Shown one piece after another: positions 42,580 through 52,674 of a stretch of DNA of 64,000 nt. The stretch lies in contig NZ_ATJV01000114.1 of assembly GCF_000443165.1 (NCBI RefSeq), positions 1 to 64,000 on the forward strand. The letters run 5' to 3'. The notes beneath the pieces are model-generated. The model did not search any database. It was not told the origin of the DNA and saw nothing but the letters and a program-made list of their open reading frames with translations. The stretch's first letter is position 1. The number at the start of each line of letters is the position of its first letter. This stretch comes from Thauera terpenica 58Eu. GTDB taxonomy: Bacteria; Pseudomonadota; Gammaproteobacteria; Burkholderiales; Rhodocyclaceae. A program made the translations under genes and the position numbers.

Positions 42580-44046
42580 ATGCCATCACCGCAGCCTGGC
42601 TCGCCCATCGACGCACTCAACAGCGCGTGCTTCTGCCTCAGCCTCGACCCCGACGCGCTGGCGAGCGCGCTCGATTCCGAACTCGGACAGCCGGGCCTTA
42701 TGGAAATGGTTCGACAACGCTGTCCATTCCTCTTTGCGGCACGACCGGTGTTCGTGGCGAGGTCGCAGTTGCAGCGCATGGCGCAGGTGATGCAGGCCGT
42801 TGAAGCGGTGGTGGCCATGCCGGCGTATCGGGAGCAGGTGCTCGCTGGCGCGCCGGCGATCGCCCGCATCGGAGCCGGTGGGCCGCTGGGAGTCTTCTTC
42901 GGCTACGACTTTCACCTCAGTCAAGGCCGCCTGGGGCTGATCGAGATCAATACCAACGCCGGCGGGGCGATGCTCAACGCGGTGCTGGCGCGGGCACAAC
43001 GAGCGTGCTGCGCGGAGGTGGGTGAGATGGCGCCCACGCTGGCCGACGTGGCTGCGTTCGAGCAAGGCATCGTCGACATGTTTCGCCATGAATGGCGTGT
43101 GTCCGGTCTGGCCGGTCCGAACGCCACGACGCGGCCGCTGGCGAGCATCGCCATCGTCGATGAGGCGCCTGAAGGGCAGTACCTTTACCCCGAGTTCCTG
43201 CTTTTCCAGCAGCTGTTCGAGCGCCATGGCCTGCGCGCGGTGATCGCCGACCCCGCCGCGCTGGAATGGCGCGACGGCGTGCTGTGGCACGACGAGCTGG
43301 CCATCGATCTGGTGTACAACCGACTCACCGATTTCTATCTCGAGCAGGCCAGTAGCGCCGCCTTGCGCGAAGCGTATCTGCAGCACGCGATCGTGCTGAC
43401 GCCGCACCCGCAGGCCCATGCACTGTATGCCGACAAGCGCCACCTCGCGCTGTTCAGCGATGCCGCGCGACTGCAGGCACTGGGCGTGCCCCCAGCCACG
43501 CAGCAGATCCTGCTCGAGCATGTACCGCGCACCGAAGTGGTTGCTGCCGACGCTGCACAGCGTCTGTGGGAGGCGCGCCGCGGGCTGTTCTTCAAACCCG
43601 TGGCCGGCTTTGGCAGCCGCGCGACCTACCGCGGCGACAAGCTGACGAAGCGCGTGTGGCAGGACATCCTGGCCGGTGACTACGTCGCGCAGGCCATTGC
43701 CGCGCCGGGGGAGAGATGGGTGGACGACGCCGACAATGAGCTGGCCACCAAGCCCATGAAGTTCGACCTTCGCGCCTACACCTACGACGGCGCGGTGCAG
43801 TGGGTGGCCGCCCGGCTGTATCAGGGGCAGACCACCAACTTTCGCACGCCCGGCGGTGGCTTTGCGCCGGTGTTCAGCGCTGTCGATGCATTGGGCGGGA
43901 GTACCCAGGCCTGCGTGTGCGGCGACGAGGATGCCGCTCTCGAGCGCACCGATGGGCCTGGCGCAGCGGAACGGGGCTCAATGCGGCCAGTGCCATCGGG
44001 CGAGGCCAAAGTGCTCGATGCGTCGGATGCGGGAGCACGGACATGA
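42580..44046 (+). CDS. ATP-grasp-like protein of the copper regulon
   Basis: 488 aa from the ATG at 42580. Not a named copper protein. ATP-grasp-like features: [13 protein letters not shown] (about 125-137), [20 protein letters not shown] (about 337-356), and [20 protein letters not shown] then [19 protein letters not shown] (about 395-430). These suggest a carboxylate-amine ligase or peptide synthetase fold. The last 35 residues look disordered. The stop overlaps cusR (ATGA), so it is co-transcribed with cusRS and faces the copper operon. The substrate is unknown. Confidence 0.68.
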   Translation: MPSPQPGSPIDALNSACFCLSLDPDALASALDSELGQPGLMEMVRQRCPFLFAARPVFVARSQLQRMAQVMQAVEAVVAMPAYREQVLAGAPAIARIGAGGPLGVFFGYDFHLSQGRLGLIEINTNAGGAMLNAVLARAQRACCAEVGEMAPTLADVAAFEQGIVDMFRHEWRVSGLAGPNATTRPLASIAIVDEAPEGQYLYPEFLLFQQLFERHGLRAVIADPAALEWRDGVLWHDELAIDLVYNRLTDFYLEQASSAALREAYLQHAIVLTPHPQAHALYADKRHLALFSDAARLQALGVPPATQQILLEHVPRTEVVAADAAQRLWEARRGLFFKPVAGFGSRATYRGDKLTKRVWQDILAGDYVAQAIAAPGERWVDDADNELATKPMKFDLRAYTYDGAVQWVAARLYQGQTTNFRTPGGGFAPVFSAVDALGGSTQACVCGDEDAALERTDGPGAAERGSMRPVPSGEAKVLDASDAGART

Positions 44047-44723
44047 AAATCCTGATCGTTGAAGACGAATTGAAGACCGGTGACTATCTGCGCCAGGGCC
44101 TGACCGAGGCGGGATACGTCGTCGACCTGGCGCGCGACGGCCTCGATGGGCTTCACCTGGCACTGGATGGCGACTACCACCTGATCGTGCTCGACATCAT
44201 GTTGCCGTCGCTGGACGGCTGGGGCGTTCTGCAGAAGCTGCGGCGCAGCGGGCGCGAGACGCCGGTGCTGTTTCTGACCGCGCGTGATGAGGTGGCGGAT
44301 CGGGTGCGGGGTCTTGAGCTGGGGGCGGACGACTACCTCGTCAAACCTTTTGCCTTCGCGGAATTCCTCGCACGTGTGCGCACCCTGCTGCGCCGCGGGC
44401 GTATCAGTGAGCCCGAGACCCTGCGCTCGGCCAACCTGGAGCTGGATCTGCTGCGCCGGCGCGTAAGCCGCGATGGTCAGCGCATCGATCTGACTGCCAA
44501 GGAGTTCGCGCTGCTTGAGTTGCTGCTGCGTCGCCAGGGCGAAGTGCTGCCGCGCTCCCTGATCGCTTCGCAGGTGTGGGACATGAACTTCGACAGCGAC
44601 ACCAACGTCATCGAGGTGGCGGTGCGCAGACTGCGGGCGAAGGTGGACGACGCCTTCGAGCCCAAGCTGATCCGTACCGTACGCGGCATGGGCTATGTGC
44701 TCGAGTCGATGGAGCCGGTCTGA
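44043..44723 (+). CDS. cusR: Heavy-metal response regulator CusR/CopR
   Basis: 226 aa OmpR-type regulator. Receiver: [21 protein letters not shown]51 (LIVLDIMLP), and K in [10 protein letters not shown]. Winged-helix domain: [20 protein letters not shown], then [20 protein letters not shown]. This is the CopR/CusR subgroup. It should bind the boxes at 42362 and 37982 and switch on the island. Its start overlaps the ATP-grasp-like gene. Confidence 0.92.
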   Translation: MKILIVEDELKTGDYLRQGLTEAGYVVDLARDGLDGLHLALDGDYHLIVLDIMLPSLDGWGVLQKLRRSGRETPVLFLTARDEVADRVRGLELGADDYLVKPFAFAEFLARVRTLLRRGRISEPETLRSANLELDLLRRRVSRDGQRIDLTAKEFALLELLLRRQGEVLPRSLIASQVWDMNFDSDTNVIEVAVRRLRAKVDDAFEPKLIRTVRGMGYVLESMEPV

Positions 44724-44725
44724 GC

Positions 44726-46186
44726 ATGCGCCGATCGCTGTCGCAACCGGTATCGCTGACCGCGCGCCTGGCGATCCTGTTCGCCACGCTGAGCGCAGGC
44801 TTGCTCGTCATTGCAGGGATTTTCTTCGGGCGCATGCTGGAGACACACTTCCAGGAACTGGATGTGCATGAGCTGCAGGGCAAGCTCACACTCATCCGTA
44901 CTGCCTTGCAAGGTGATGGCCTGCCCAGTGCGAGCTCGGGGCGGATGGCAGCACTGGAAAATTCCTTCGTCGGCCACGACAACGTCGGCGTCCTGTTGCG
45001 CGCGCTCGATGGTCGCGTGCTTGAAGTCATCCATCCCGAGCATTTCACCCCCGAGCAGCTCAGCTCCGAACAACTGGCGCCCGAACAACTAGGCGCAAGC
45101 CATCCGCCCCAGGCTGTGAGCAGCTGGGAGGTCGATGGACACCCACACCGCGGGCTGGCGGCTCGGATCACGCTGCCGCAGCACCCGACGGATGTGGGTG
45201 CCCCAGACACCGTGGACGTGCTCGTCGCCCTCGACCTGTCGCATCACACCCACTTCCTGGCCTCGGTTCGCAACGCGACCTGGGCGGGCGTGGCGATTGC
45301 GGCCTTCCTTGCCGCCCTGGTCGGCTGGTTTGCGGCGCATCGGGGGCTTGCCCCCTTGCGTCGGGTGACCGCAACCGCAAGCGCGCTTTCGGCGCAGCAA
45401 CTGGGACAGCGACTCAACGAGAACGATGCACCGCGCGAGGTGCGTGAGCACGTCGAAGCCTTCAACGGCATGCTCGAGCGCCTGGAGGCGGCCTTTCAGC
45501 GCCTCGCCGACTATTCGGCCGACATTGCCCACGAACTGCGCACGCCGATCTCGAACCTGATGACCCAGACTCAGGTCGCGCTCTCGCGGCCGCGCTTGAA
45601 CGATGAGTATCAGGACATCCTGGCTTCGAACATCGAGGAGTACGAGCGCATCGCACGCATGGTGAGCGACATGCTCTTCCTCGCCAAGGCGGAGCAGAAC
45701 GCGCTGGCGCAAGCCAGCGCACCGATAGACCTCGCCTGCGAGGCCGATGCGCTCATCGATTTCTACGAAGCGCTGGCCGAGGAGCACCACATCCGCATTG
45801 AGCGGCACGGCTCGGCGGTGGTGGCGGGCGATCGGCTGATGCTGCGGCGCGCGCTGTCGAACCTGCTGTCGAACGCGCTGCGCCACACCCCCGACGGCGG
45901 ACAGATCACCATCGCCATCGACATCGCAGCGGACGGCGCTGCGCTTGGGCTCAGCGTCAGCAACGTCGGCGATCCGATCGCGCCCGATCAGCTCGAGCGC
46001 ATCTTCGACCGCTTCCACCGCGGCAGCAGCCTGCGCGAGCGCCATGGCGAAGGCGCCGGGCTGGGGCTGGCCATCACGCGCTTGATCGCGCGCGCGCACG
46101 GCGGTGAGGTGGTGGCGAGCTCGAAAGCGGGGGTGACCACGTTCACGATCAGCTTGCCGCTTCGACAAGCACCTTCCGGGACATGA
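44726..46186 (+). CDS. cusS: Heavy-metal sensor kinase CusS
   Basis: 486 aa. TM1 about 12-32 and TM2 about 180-202 flank a periplasmic domain of about 150 aa holding a curious run of SEQLAPEQL-like repeats (FTPEQLSSEQLAPEQLGASH). A HAMP domain, YSADIAHELRTPISNLM with phosphoacceptor H269, and the ATPase boxes (LSNALRHTP; GEGAGLGLAITRLIA) follow. It senses periplasmic Cu+/Ag+ and phosphorylates CusR. Confidence 0.92.
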   Translation: MRRSLSQPVSLTARLAILFATLSAGLLVIAGIFFGRMLETHFQELDVHELQGKLTLIRTALQGDGLPSASSGRMAALENSFVGHDNVGVLLRALDGRVLEVIHPEHFTPEQLSSEQLAPEQLGASHPPQAVSSWEVDGHPHRGLAARITLPQHPTDVGAPDTVDVLVALDLSHHTHFLASVRNATWAGVAIAAFLAALVGWFAAHRGLAPLRRVTATASALSAQQLGQRLNENDAPREVREHVEAFNGMLERLEAAFQRLADYSADIAHELRTPISNLMTQTQVALSRPRLNDEYQDILASNIEEYERIARMVSDMLFLAKAEQNALAQASAPIDLACEADALIDFYEALAEEHHIRIERHGSAVVAGDRLMLRRALSNLLSNALRHTPDGGQITIAIDIAADGAALGLSVSNVGDPIAPDQLERIFDRFHRGSSLRERHGEGAGLGLAITRLIARAHGGEVVASSKAGVTTFTISLPLRQAPSGT

Positions 46187-46263
46187 GGAAGCGACCGAGT
46201 CTTAAGCGCGAATCTTCGCGACGGTGGTCGATGCAAAAAGGTCGGCGACCTTAAGCATTCCGA

Positions 46264-46920
46264 TCACCGCCCCGTCCTCATCACCGCTTCGTCCACCAGG
46301 CGTGCAAGTTGCTCCGGACCGAAGCTGGGCAGGCTGCTGCCATTGACGAAGAAGGTGGGCGTTTGCCTGACCTGGAGCGCGGTCAGGTCTTCCACATCCT
46401 GTGCCAGCACCGCTTGAATCTCGGGCGTTTCCATGTCCTGCCTGGCCCGCGCCAGATCGAGGCCGGCGTCCTGGGCGATCTTGAAGGCAAGATCGAGATT
46501 GGGCGCCACATGGTCGGCCCACTCCGGCTGCGCGCCCAGCAGCGCTTCCAGTACCGGGGTGTAGAGGTCTTGCTTGCGCGCAGCTTCGAGCAATTTGATC
46601 ACCTGGTCCGAGCCTTGGTGGAAGGGCGCATAGCGCAGCGCGAGGCGCACCTGGCCGGGGTGCTGGGCCATGATCTGCTTGACGATGGGGTAGAAGGCGC
46701 GGCAGGTCTCACAGGCGGGGTCGAAGAACTCCACGATCGTGACCGGCGCGCTCTGGGGTCCGATGATCGGGCTGTGCATGCGCACCAGGCGGCTCTTTTC
46801 CACCACGACGCGGGCGTCCTGCTCGGCTTGAGTTTGATCGCGATAGGCGTTCATGCCGAAGTAGAAGACCAGGCCGAGGACAACCAGCACGGCGAGTGCC
46901 CCAATTTTTCTTGCGTTCAT
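46264..46920 (-). CDS. DsbA-like thioredoxin-domain protein
   Basis: 218 aa with an N-terminal membrane anchor (IGALAVLVVLGLVFYFGM). Thioredoxin fold: APVTIVEFFDPACETCRAF (C70, C73) and the cis-Pro loop RQTPTFFVNG. It resembles BdbD/DsbA-type oxidases facing the periplasm. Coupled (ATGA) to the DsbB-like gene upstream, it forms a two-gene disulfide pair placed convergent to cusS. Confidence 0.87.
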   Translation of the reverse strand: MNARKIGALAVLVVLGLVFYFGMNAYRDQTQAEQDARVVVEKSRLVRMHSPIIGPQSAPVTIVEFFDPACETCRAFYPIVKQIMAQHPGQVRLALRYAPFHQGSDQVIKLLEAARKQDLYTPVLEALLGAQPEWADHVAPNLDLAFKIAQDAGLDLARARQDMETPEIQAVLAQDVEDLTALQVRQTPTFFVNGSSLPSFGPEQLARLVDEAVMRTGR

Positions 46921-47342
46921 GTACGAGTCCTTTGCAGATAAAGCGTGAGGGTAAGGGTGATTGCCACGAAGGCGGCGAGCGAAAGCCAGGGCAGCTGGAT
47001 GTCGTCGAAGATGACCAGGGCTTGCTGGCTGCACGAAGGCCCGCTGCCGCAAGGTATCCACCACTGCGGCACCCAGCCGGCGACCAGGGCGGTGTGATAG
47101 CCCGCCAGGGTGATACCGCCCACGGCGAAGGGCAGGGCGTAGAGCGCGCCGCGCCGGTCTTCGGCAAACACGGCGATGCCCAGGATGATGGCGAGCGGAA
47201 ACATGAAGATCCGCTGATACCAGCACAGCACACAGGGTGTCATGCCCATCACCTCACCGAGGAACAAGGCGCTCAGGGTGGATACCAGCGCGAGCGCCCA
47301 GGCGGCCATCAGCCACCACCAGTGCGTTTGTTTGTTGTGCAT
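46917..47342 (-). CDS. DsbB/BdbC-family disulfide oxidoreductase
   Basis: 141 aa from the ATG at 47342, four membrane helices. The first redox pair is in MTPCVLCWYQRIFMFPLA (C37, C40), the second in WIPCGSGPSC. It reoxidises the partner DsbA-like protein and passes electrons to quinones. It is of the short BdbC type. The 393 bp between 47343 and the tRNA gene hold no gene that I see. Confidence 0.88.
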   Translation of the reverse strand: MHNKQTHWWWLMAAWALALVSTLSALFLGEVMGMTPCVLCWYQRIFMFPLAIILGIAVFAEDRRGALYALPFAVGGITLAGYHTALVAGWVPQWWIPCGSGPSCSQQALVIFDDIQLPWLSLAAFVAITLTLTLYLQRTRT

Positions 47343-47735
47343 TGATCGATCTCGATTGCCACCAGCGGAGGTGCGGGGAGCTGCAGGCTTGTGGTACATG
47401 GCGACGGATTCTAACCGGGACGGGGCGGTCATTTGGCTTCGCTTGTTGCCGCGCCGTGTCGGCACATGCCTGCCATGACGGGATGTGCTTGTAGACTCGG
47501 CTCGTTTCCATTGGCATTGCCGGCAGAGTTCACCTCCGCCGAGTTCTGGCTCGCAACCGCGCTGATGGACTGGGGTGTGTGGCCGTATCTGACCTGACTC
47601 TGATATTGAAGTTTACATAACACAAATTATCGTGTTTTCAGGCGAGCGAATCGGTGGCGCCAATGCCTCGATCTTCCTTCAAACCGTCATCGGTCAAGTG
47701 CGCTTGATCGATGACGGAGCCTGATTGCGCCATGG

Positions 47736-47820
47736 TGGTGCGGGGGAAGAGACTCGAACTCTCACGCCTTGCGGCGCTGGAACCTAAATCCAGTGCGTCT
47801 ACCAATTCCGCCACCCCCGC
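47736..47820 (-). tRNA. tRNA-Leu (anticodon UAG)
   Basis: On the minus strand, a 7-bp acceptor stem GCGGGGG/CCCCCGC, the D-arm GGCGGAATTGGTAGACGC, anticodon stem-loop CTGGA-TTTAGGT-TCCAG with UAG, a long variable arm (CGCCGCAAGGCGT), the T-arm GAGTTCGAGTCTC, and an encoded 3' CCA (47738-47736). TATAAT lies at 47853-47848 on the same strand as a likely -10 box. Confidence 0.95.
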
Positions 47821-47916
47821 ATCTGTGATGGCTTTGAAGCGGGGCGAATTATACATACACCGGTGCAAAGGGTGCAGCGAGGCACGAAGGGCCTGATTTG
47901 ACGCCCCCCAGGACAC

Positions 47917-49365
47917 TCACGCGCAACCGCGCCCATACGTATCCTCGAAGCGCACGATGTCGTCCTCGCCGAGATAGCTCCCTGACTGCACTTCGATGAT
48001 TTCCAGTGGCACCTTGCCCGGGTTTGCCAGGCGGTGCGTGTGTCCGAGCGGGATGTAGGTCGATTCGTTTTCACCGAGCAGGAAGCTGCGCTCGCCGTTG
48101 GTGACTTCGGCCGTGCCCTTGACCACGATCCAGTGTTCGGCGCGGTGATGGTGCATCTGCAGGCTGAGCTTGGCGCCCGGGTTGACGACGATGCGCTTGA
48201 CCTGGAAGCGCTCGCCCTCGTCGATCGAGTCGTACCAGCCCCAGGGGCGATACACCTTGCGGTGGCTTTGAGTCAGGCTGCGGCCTTCGGCCTTGAGGCG
48301 CGCGACCACCTTCTTCACGTCCTGAGTGTGGTCCTTGTGCGCGACCATGACCGCATCGGGGGTCTCGACCACAATCATGTCTTCACAACCGATGGCGGCT
48401 ACCAGGCGGCTGGCCGAATGCACCAGGGTGTTGCGGCAGCCCTCGAACATCACCTCGCCGCGCGCGGCGTTGCCGTCGCTGTCCTTGTCCGATACCGCCC
48501 ACAGCGCATCCCAAGCGCCGACGTCGGACCAGCCCGCTGCCATAGGCACGACCACGCCCTGCCCCAGTTCGGGTGCGTCAGCCAGGCGTTCCATGACGGC
48601 GTAGTCGATCGAGTCGCTCGGGCAGCGCTCGAAAGCGCCCTGCGCCAGACGGATGAAATCGGCGTCGGGCGTGCAACCGGCGTAGGCCGTGGTGCACGCG
48701 CTGGCCATCGCTGGGTTGAAGCGCTCGATGGCACGCAGCCACACCGAGGCCTTCATCATGAAGATGCCGCTGTTCCAGAAATATTCACCGCTTTCCAGGT
48801 AGCGCTGCGCCGTGTCCCGATCGGGTTTTTCGACGAACTCGGCGAGCACGCGGCCCTGACTGCCCTCGGCCAGGATGGCTCCGCCACGGATATAGCCGTA
48901 GCCGGTTTCCGCGCGGTCGGGAACGATGCCGAAAGTGACCAGAGCGCCCGCTGCGGCAAGCTCAGCGCCTTCGGCAATGGCGCGCTGAAAGGCACCAGGA
49001 TCAGCAATGACGTGATCGGCCGGCATTACCAGCAGCACCGGGTCGCCCTCCCCGTGCGCAGCCAGTGCCGCCAGCGTCAGCGCCGGCGCGGTGTTGCGGC
49101 CGCAGGGTTCGAGCACGATCTGTGGCGAACTCACACCGATCTGGCGCAATTGCTCGGCAATGATGAAGCGGTACTCTTCATTGGTGACGATGAGCGGGCG
49201 CGGATCAACTTCAGCGCCGACAAAATCATCCAGTCGAACCGCGGTTTCCTGCAGTAGCGAACGCTCACCGGTAAGCGGCAGCAGCTGCTTGGGATAGCTC
49301 TCGCGCGAAGCCGGCCACAGCCGGGTGCCCGAGCCGCCGGAGAGAATGACGCTTTTGATGATCAT
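47917..49365 (-). CDS. manC: Mannose-1-P guanylyltransferase/mannose-6-P isomerase
   Basis: 482 aa from the ATG at 49365. The N-terminal nucleotidyltransferase has LSGGSGTRLWPASRESYPKQ and VLEPCGRNTAPA. The C-terminal cupin-type isomerase has HHHRAEHWIVVKG and the LGENESTYIPLGHTHRLANP loop. It makes GDP-mannose for exopolysaccharide or O-antigen. It lies next to rhamnose-pathway genes, 82 bp apart. Confidence 0.93.
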   Translation of the reverse strand: MIIKSVILSGGSGTRLWPASRESYPKQLLPLTGERSLLQETAVRLDDFVGAEVDPRPLIVTNEEYRFIIAEQLRQIGVSSPQIVLEPCGRNTAPALTLAALAAHGEGDPVLLVMPADHVIADPGAFQRAIAEGAELAAAGALVTFGIVPDRAETGYGYIRGGAILAEGSQGRVLAEFVEKPDRDTAQRYLESGEYFWNSGIFMMKASVWLRAIERFNPAMASACTTAYAGCTPDADFIRLAQGAFERCPSDSIDYAVMERLADAPELGQGVVVPMAAGWSDVGAWDALWAVSDKDSDGNAARGEVMFEGCRNTLVHSASRLVAAIGCEDMIVVETPDAVMVAHKDHTQDVKKVVARLKAEGRSLTQSHRKVYRPWGWYDSIDEGERFQVKRIVVNPGAKLSLQMHHHRAEHWIVVKGTAEVTNGERSFLLGENESTYIPLGHTHRLANPGKVPLEIIEVQSGSYLGEDDIVRFEDTYGRGCA

Positions 49366-49447
49366 GTTGCGCTTGTCCACGGAAATTCCTGAAATGAATG
49401 AGGAGCCTTGCGGCTTCGGAGCTTCAAGGCCTTGGCGCTTCAAGGCC

Positions 49448-50335
49448 TCAGCCAATCTCGGCCAGCATGCGTGTCACGCCGTCGCGCCAGTCGGCCAGAT
49501 GCAGACCGAAGCGGCTGCGCAGGCGCTGGGTGTCGAGGCGGGAATTGAGCGGCCGCGTGGCCGGGGTCGGATAGCTGGTGGTCGGAATTGGCGTGATCTT
49601 CTGCACCGCCAGCGCGGCGCCGCTGCGGCGAGCACGGTCGATGACGAAGCTGGCGTAAGCATGCCAGCTGGTGTGGCCGGCCGCCGCGAGGTGGTAGGTG
49701 CCGCACAGACTGCGATCCTTCAGCGTGCTGCGAATGGCGTGGGCGCTGACGTCGGCGATCAGCTCGGCGCCGGTCGGGGCGCCAATCTGGTCATCGATGA
49801 CGCTGAGCTGCTCGCGCTCGGCCGCCAGACGCAACATGGTGCGGGCAAAGTTGCCGCCGCGTGCCGCATACACCCACGAGGTGCGAAAAATCAGATGCTC
49901 GCAGTGGCTGTGCCGAATCGCCTGCTCGCCAGCGAGCTTGGTGGCGCCGTAGACCGACAGCGGCGCAGGTGCGTCGTCCTCGCGCCAGGGCTGCGCGCCA
50001 CTGCCATCAAAAACGTAGTCGGTGGAGTAATGCACCAGCAGCGCGCCCAACTCATGCGCCTGCCGGGCCAGCATGGCAACCGCGTCGGCATTGATGGCTC
50101 GGGCACGCTCGGCTTCCTGTTCGGCCTTGTCCACCGCGGTGTAGGCCGCGGCATTGACGATGACATCGGGCGCGAGACGGCGCACGGTGTCAGCGAGCGC
50201 GTCGACCTGCTCGAGGTCACCGCACAGGCCGTCGCTGCCGTGGCGGTCAAGCGCCACCAGTTCGCCCAGTGGCGCCAGTGCGCGCTGCGCCTCCCAGCCC
50301 ACCTGGCCATTCTTGCCCAGCAGCAGGATTTTCAT
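49448..50335 (-). CDS. rfbD: dTDP-4-dehydrorhamnose reductase
   Basis: 295 aa. The Rossmann motif [24 protein letters not shown], and YxxxK in YGATKLAGE define RfbD. It makes dTDP-L-rhamnose from the 4-keto sugar with NADPH. The start overlaps the rfbB stop (ATGA). The two other genes of the route, rfbA and rfbC, are not in this window. Confidence 0.93.
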   Translation of the reverse strand: MKILLLGKNGQVGWEAQRALAPLGELVALDRHGSDGLCGDLEQVDALADTVRRLAPDVIVNAAAYTAVDKAEQEAERARAINADAVAMLARQAHELGALLVHYSTDYVFDGSGAQPWREDDAPAPLSVYGATKLAGEQAIRHSHCEHLIFRTSWVYAARGGNFARTMLRLAAEREQLSVIDDQIGAPTGAELIADVSAHAIRSTLKDRSLCGTYHLAAAGHTSWHAYASFVIDRARRSGAALAVQKITPIPTTSYPTPATRPLNSRLDTQRLRSRFGLHLADWRDGVTRMLAEIG

Positions 50336-51402
50336 GCGCCCTGCCCCCGCGTGCTGTAGTTGGTCGCCACCCAGGCGCGATAGGCGCCGCTGTGCACGTC
50401 CGCAATCCACTGCGGATGGTCGAGATACCACTGCACCGTCTTGCGAATGCCGGTGTCGAAGGTCTCCGCCGGGCGCCAGCCCAGCTCGCGCTCGATCTTG
50501 CGTGCGTCGATGGCGTAACGACGGTCATGACCCGGCCTATCGGTGACATAAGTGATGAGCTGCGAGTAGCTGCCCTCGGTCCGGGGGTGCATTTCGTCGA
50601 GCAAGGCGCACAGCGCATGCACGATCTCGATATTGGTCTTTTCGTTCCAGCCGCCGATGTTGTAGGTCTCGCCCGGCGTGCCACGCGCGAGCACTTCGCG
50701 GATGGCACTGCAGTGGTCGCTGACGTACAGCCAGTCGCGCACGTTCTGGCCGTCGCCATAGATAGGCAAGGGCTTGCCGGCCAGGGCGTTGACGATCATC
50801 AAGGGGATGAGCTTTTCCGGGAACTGCCAGGGCCCGTAGTTGTTCGAGCAGTTGGTGGTCAGCACCGGCAGGCCGTAGGTGTGATGCCAGGCGCGCACCA
50901 GGTGGTCACTGGCGGCCTTGCTGGCGGAATACGGGCTGTTGGGCTCGTAGGCCTTGGTCTCGGTGAAGGCCGGATCGCTGGGGCTGAGCGAGCCATACAC
51001 CTCGTCCGTGCTGATGTGCAGGAAGCGAAAATCCGCCTGCCCGGCAGCGTCGAGCGTGGCGCGATAGCCGCGCGCTGCTTCGAGCAGGGTGAAGGTGCCG
51101 TCAATATTGGTGCGCACAAAATCGCCCGGACCATGGATGGAGCGGTCCACATGGCTCTCGGCAGCGAAATGCACGATGGCGCGCGGCCTGTGCTCGGCCA
51201 GCAGGCGGTCCACCAGCGCACGATCACAGATATCGCCTTGCACGAACACATGGCGCGCGTCGTCACGCAGGCTGGACAGGGTCTCGAGATTGCCGGCGTA
51301 GGTCAGCAGATCGAGGTTGACAATGGGCTCGTCGCTGCTGGCCAGCCAGTCAAGGACGAAATTGGCACCGATGAAGCCCGCACCGCCAGTCACTAGAATC
51401 AA
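50332..51402 (-). CDS. rfbB: dTDP-glucose 4,6-dehydratase
   Basis: 356 aa extended [16 protein letters not shown] at the N-terminus, the catalytic STDEVYG ([11 protein letters not shown]), and [11 protein letters not shown]. It converts dTDP-glucose to dTDP-4-keto-6-deoxyglucose. First gene of the rfbB-rfbD-manC set, for lipopolysaccharide or exopolysaccharide sugars. Confidence 0.94.
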   Translation of the reverse strand: MILVTGGAGFIGANFVLDWLASSDEPIVNLDLLTYAGNLETLSSLRDDARHVFVQGDICDRALVDRLLAEHRPRAIVHFAAESHVDRSIHGPGDFVRTNIDGTFTLLEAARGYRATLDAAGQADFRFLHISTDEVYGSLSPSDPAFTETKAYEPNSPYSASKAASDHLVRAWHHTYGLPVLTTNCSNNYGPWQFPEKLIPLMIVNALAGKPLPIYGDGQNVRDWLYVSDHCSAIREVLARGTPGETYNIGGWNEKTNIEIVHALCALLDEMHPRTEGSYSQLITYVTDRPGHDRRYAIDARKIERELGWRPAETFDTGIRKTVQWYLDHPQWIADVHSGAYRAWVATNYSTRGQGA

Positions 51403-51456
51403 GGTCTTTCTCCGCCTCAGTCGAATGCGGCGGATTATCGCATCCCGGGCGCGGCA

Positions 51457-52650
51457 CTACATGTTCAGGCGCTCGGCATAGCCGGTCATTTCAAGATAAC
51501 CCTGACCAATTTCACGCTCGCCACCGTCTGCCTGCGCCTCAAACAGGCGCACCGCACCCTCCCAATACACCGCACCGGTCGAACTGCGGCTGTCGAGCTC
51601 CTGGTCGTCCAGCAGCGGGCGTAGCTGCAAAGTGCGGCCATCGGCCAGGTGCAGGCGCCACTCAACCGGGTAGCGCACGCCGGTGCGCGGCGAAGTCCAG
51701 TGCCGCAAGGGCTCGAAGCGCACTTCGTCAGCGGCAAACTTGCGCGCCTTCCCGGCCTTGTCGCCCAAGGTGCCGGCCGCCCACATTGCCCGCCCCTCGG
51801 CATCACGCATCTGGAACAGCATCAGCGAGCCACCGTCATGCAGGTTGATGCCGATCCAGTCCCAGCCACTCGCGGCGGCGGGCAGAATCTCGCTAGACCA
51901 CTCGTGGTCCAGCCAGGCGTGGCCCTTGACCGCGAAGCGCTCGCCATCGAGACGCAGCGTGCCCGCGGTGCGCAGCTGCGGCCGGCTGTAGTAATAGCTG
52001 GCATTGATCGGATCGGGCGCCTTCTGGCTGAAACCCTCACGGCCGTTGAGCAGAGGCGCACGGCCGGGCTCGAAGACGAGATCGAAGGCGAAGTCCTGCG
52101 CGTCGATATGGGTGCGATAGGGGGCACGGTCGGAGTCGGGCGCGCCTCCGTCAGTGCGCAGCGACCAGCCACCGACGCCCACCTGGGTCGTGCCGGTGGC
52201 GGCTTCGGCCAACTCGGGATAGGCGCGCGCCGCGCGTTCGGCGTGGCGCAGCCGGCCGGTCGCCGGGTCGGCCACCGCAGCGTGGGCAAGAATGAGCTGG
52301 CTGGGGGCGAAGCGGCTGGGGTTGTCCTCGCCGATCAGCGTGCGCACGCGAAAGAAGGTGAGCTGAAAGCCACGCTCCTCCCCCGCAGCGTCGTGCAGCC
52401 AGCCGGTGATGTACCACCATTCGGTGCGGTAGTCGGGGTGCGCGCCCAGATCGTGCGGAAAACTCAGCGCCTTGCCGGCCAGCACCGGTGGATACGACGC
52501 TTGCGCCGGGGCGACATCGGCCGCCAGCAGCGGCGCCGGGACCAGCACCGCCAGCAGCGCAGCCCACAGCAGGGCTGCGCAGCGGCGCCCGATCACGGCA
52601 CTTGCATTACAGAACCCGCGCTGCTGAGCGTCCTTTCGTGTGTCCATCAT
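51457..52650 (-). CDS. AttH/CrtC-like lipocalin-domain protein
   Basis: 397 aa with an N-terminal signal or anchor (ALLWAALLAVLVPAPLLAA). Signatures of the AttH (CrtC N-terminal) family: HPDYRTEWWYITGWL, GFQLTFFRVR, HAWLDHEWSS and GWDWIGINLHDGGSLMLFQM. It forms a double lipocalin-like barrel and probably binds a lipid or terpenoid. Together with the ABC proteins encoded just upstream it matches the AttEFGH layout. The real start may be internal (Met2 or later). Confidence 0.83.
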   Translation of the reverse strand: MMDTRKDAQQRGFCNASAVIGRRCAALLWAALLAVLVPAPLLAADVAPAQASYPPVLAGKALSFPHDLGAHPDYRTEWWYITGWLHDAAGEERGFQLTFFRVRTLIGEDNPSRFAPSQLILAHAAVADPATGRLRHAERAARAYPELAEAATGTTQVGVGGWSLRTDGGAPDSDRAPYRTHIDAQDFAFDLVFEPGRAPLLNGREGFSQKAPDPINASYYYSRPQLRTAGTLRLDGERFAVKGHAWLDHEWSSEILPAAASGWDWIGINLHDGGSLMLFQMRDAEGRAMWAAGTLGDKAGKARKFAADEVRFEPLRHWTSPRTGVRYPVEWRLHLADGRTLQLRPLLDDQELDSRSSTGAVYWEGAVRLFEAQADGGEREIGQGYLEMTGYAERLNM

Positions 52651-52674
52651 CGCCCTGCCCTCATTGATCCGAGC

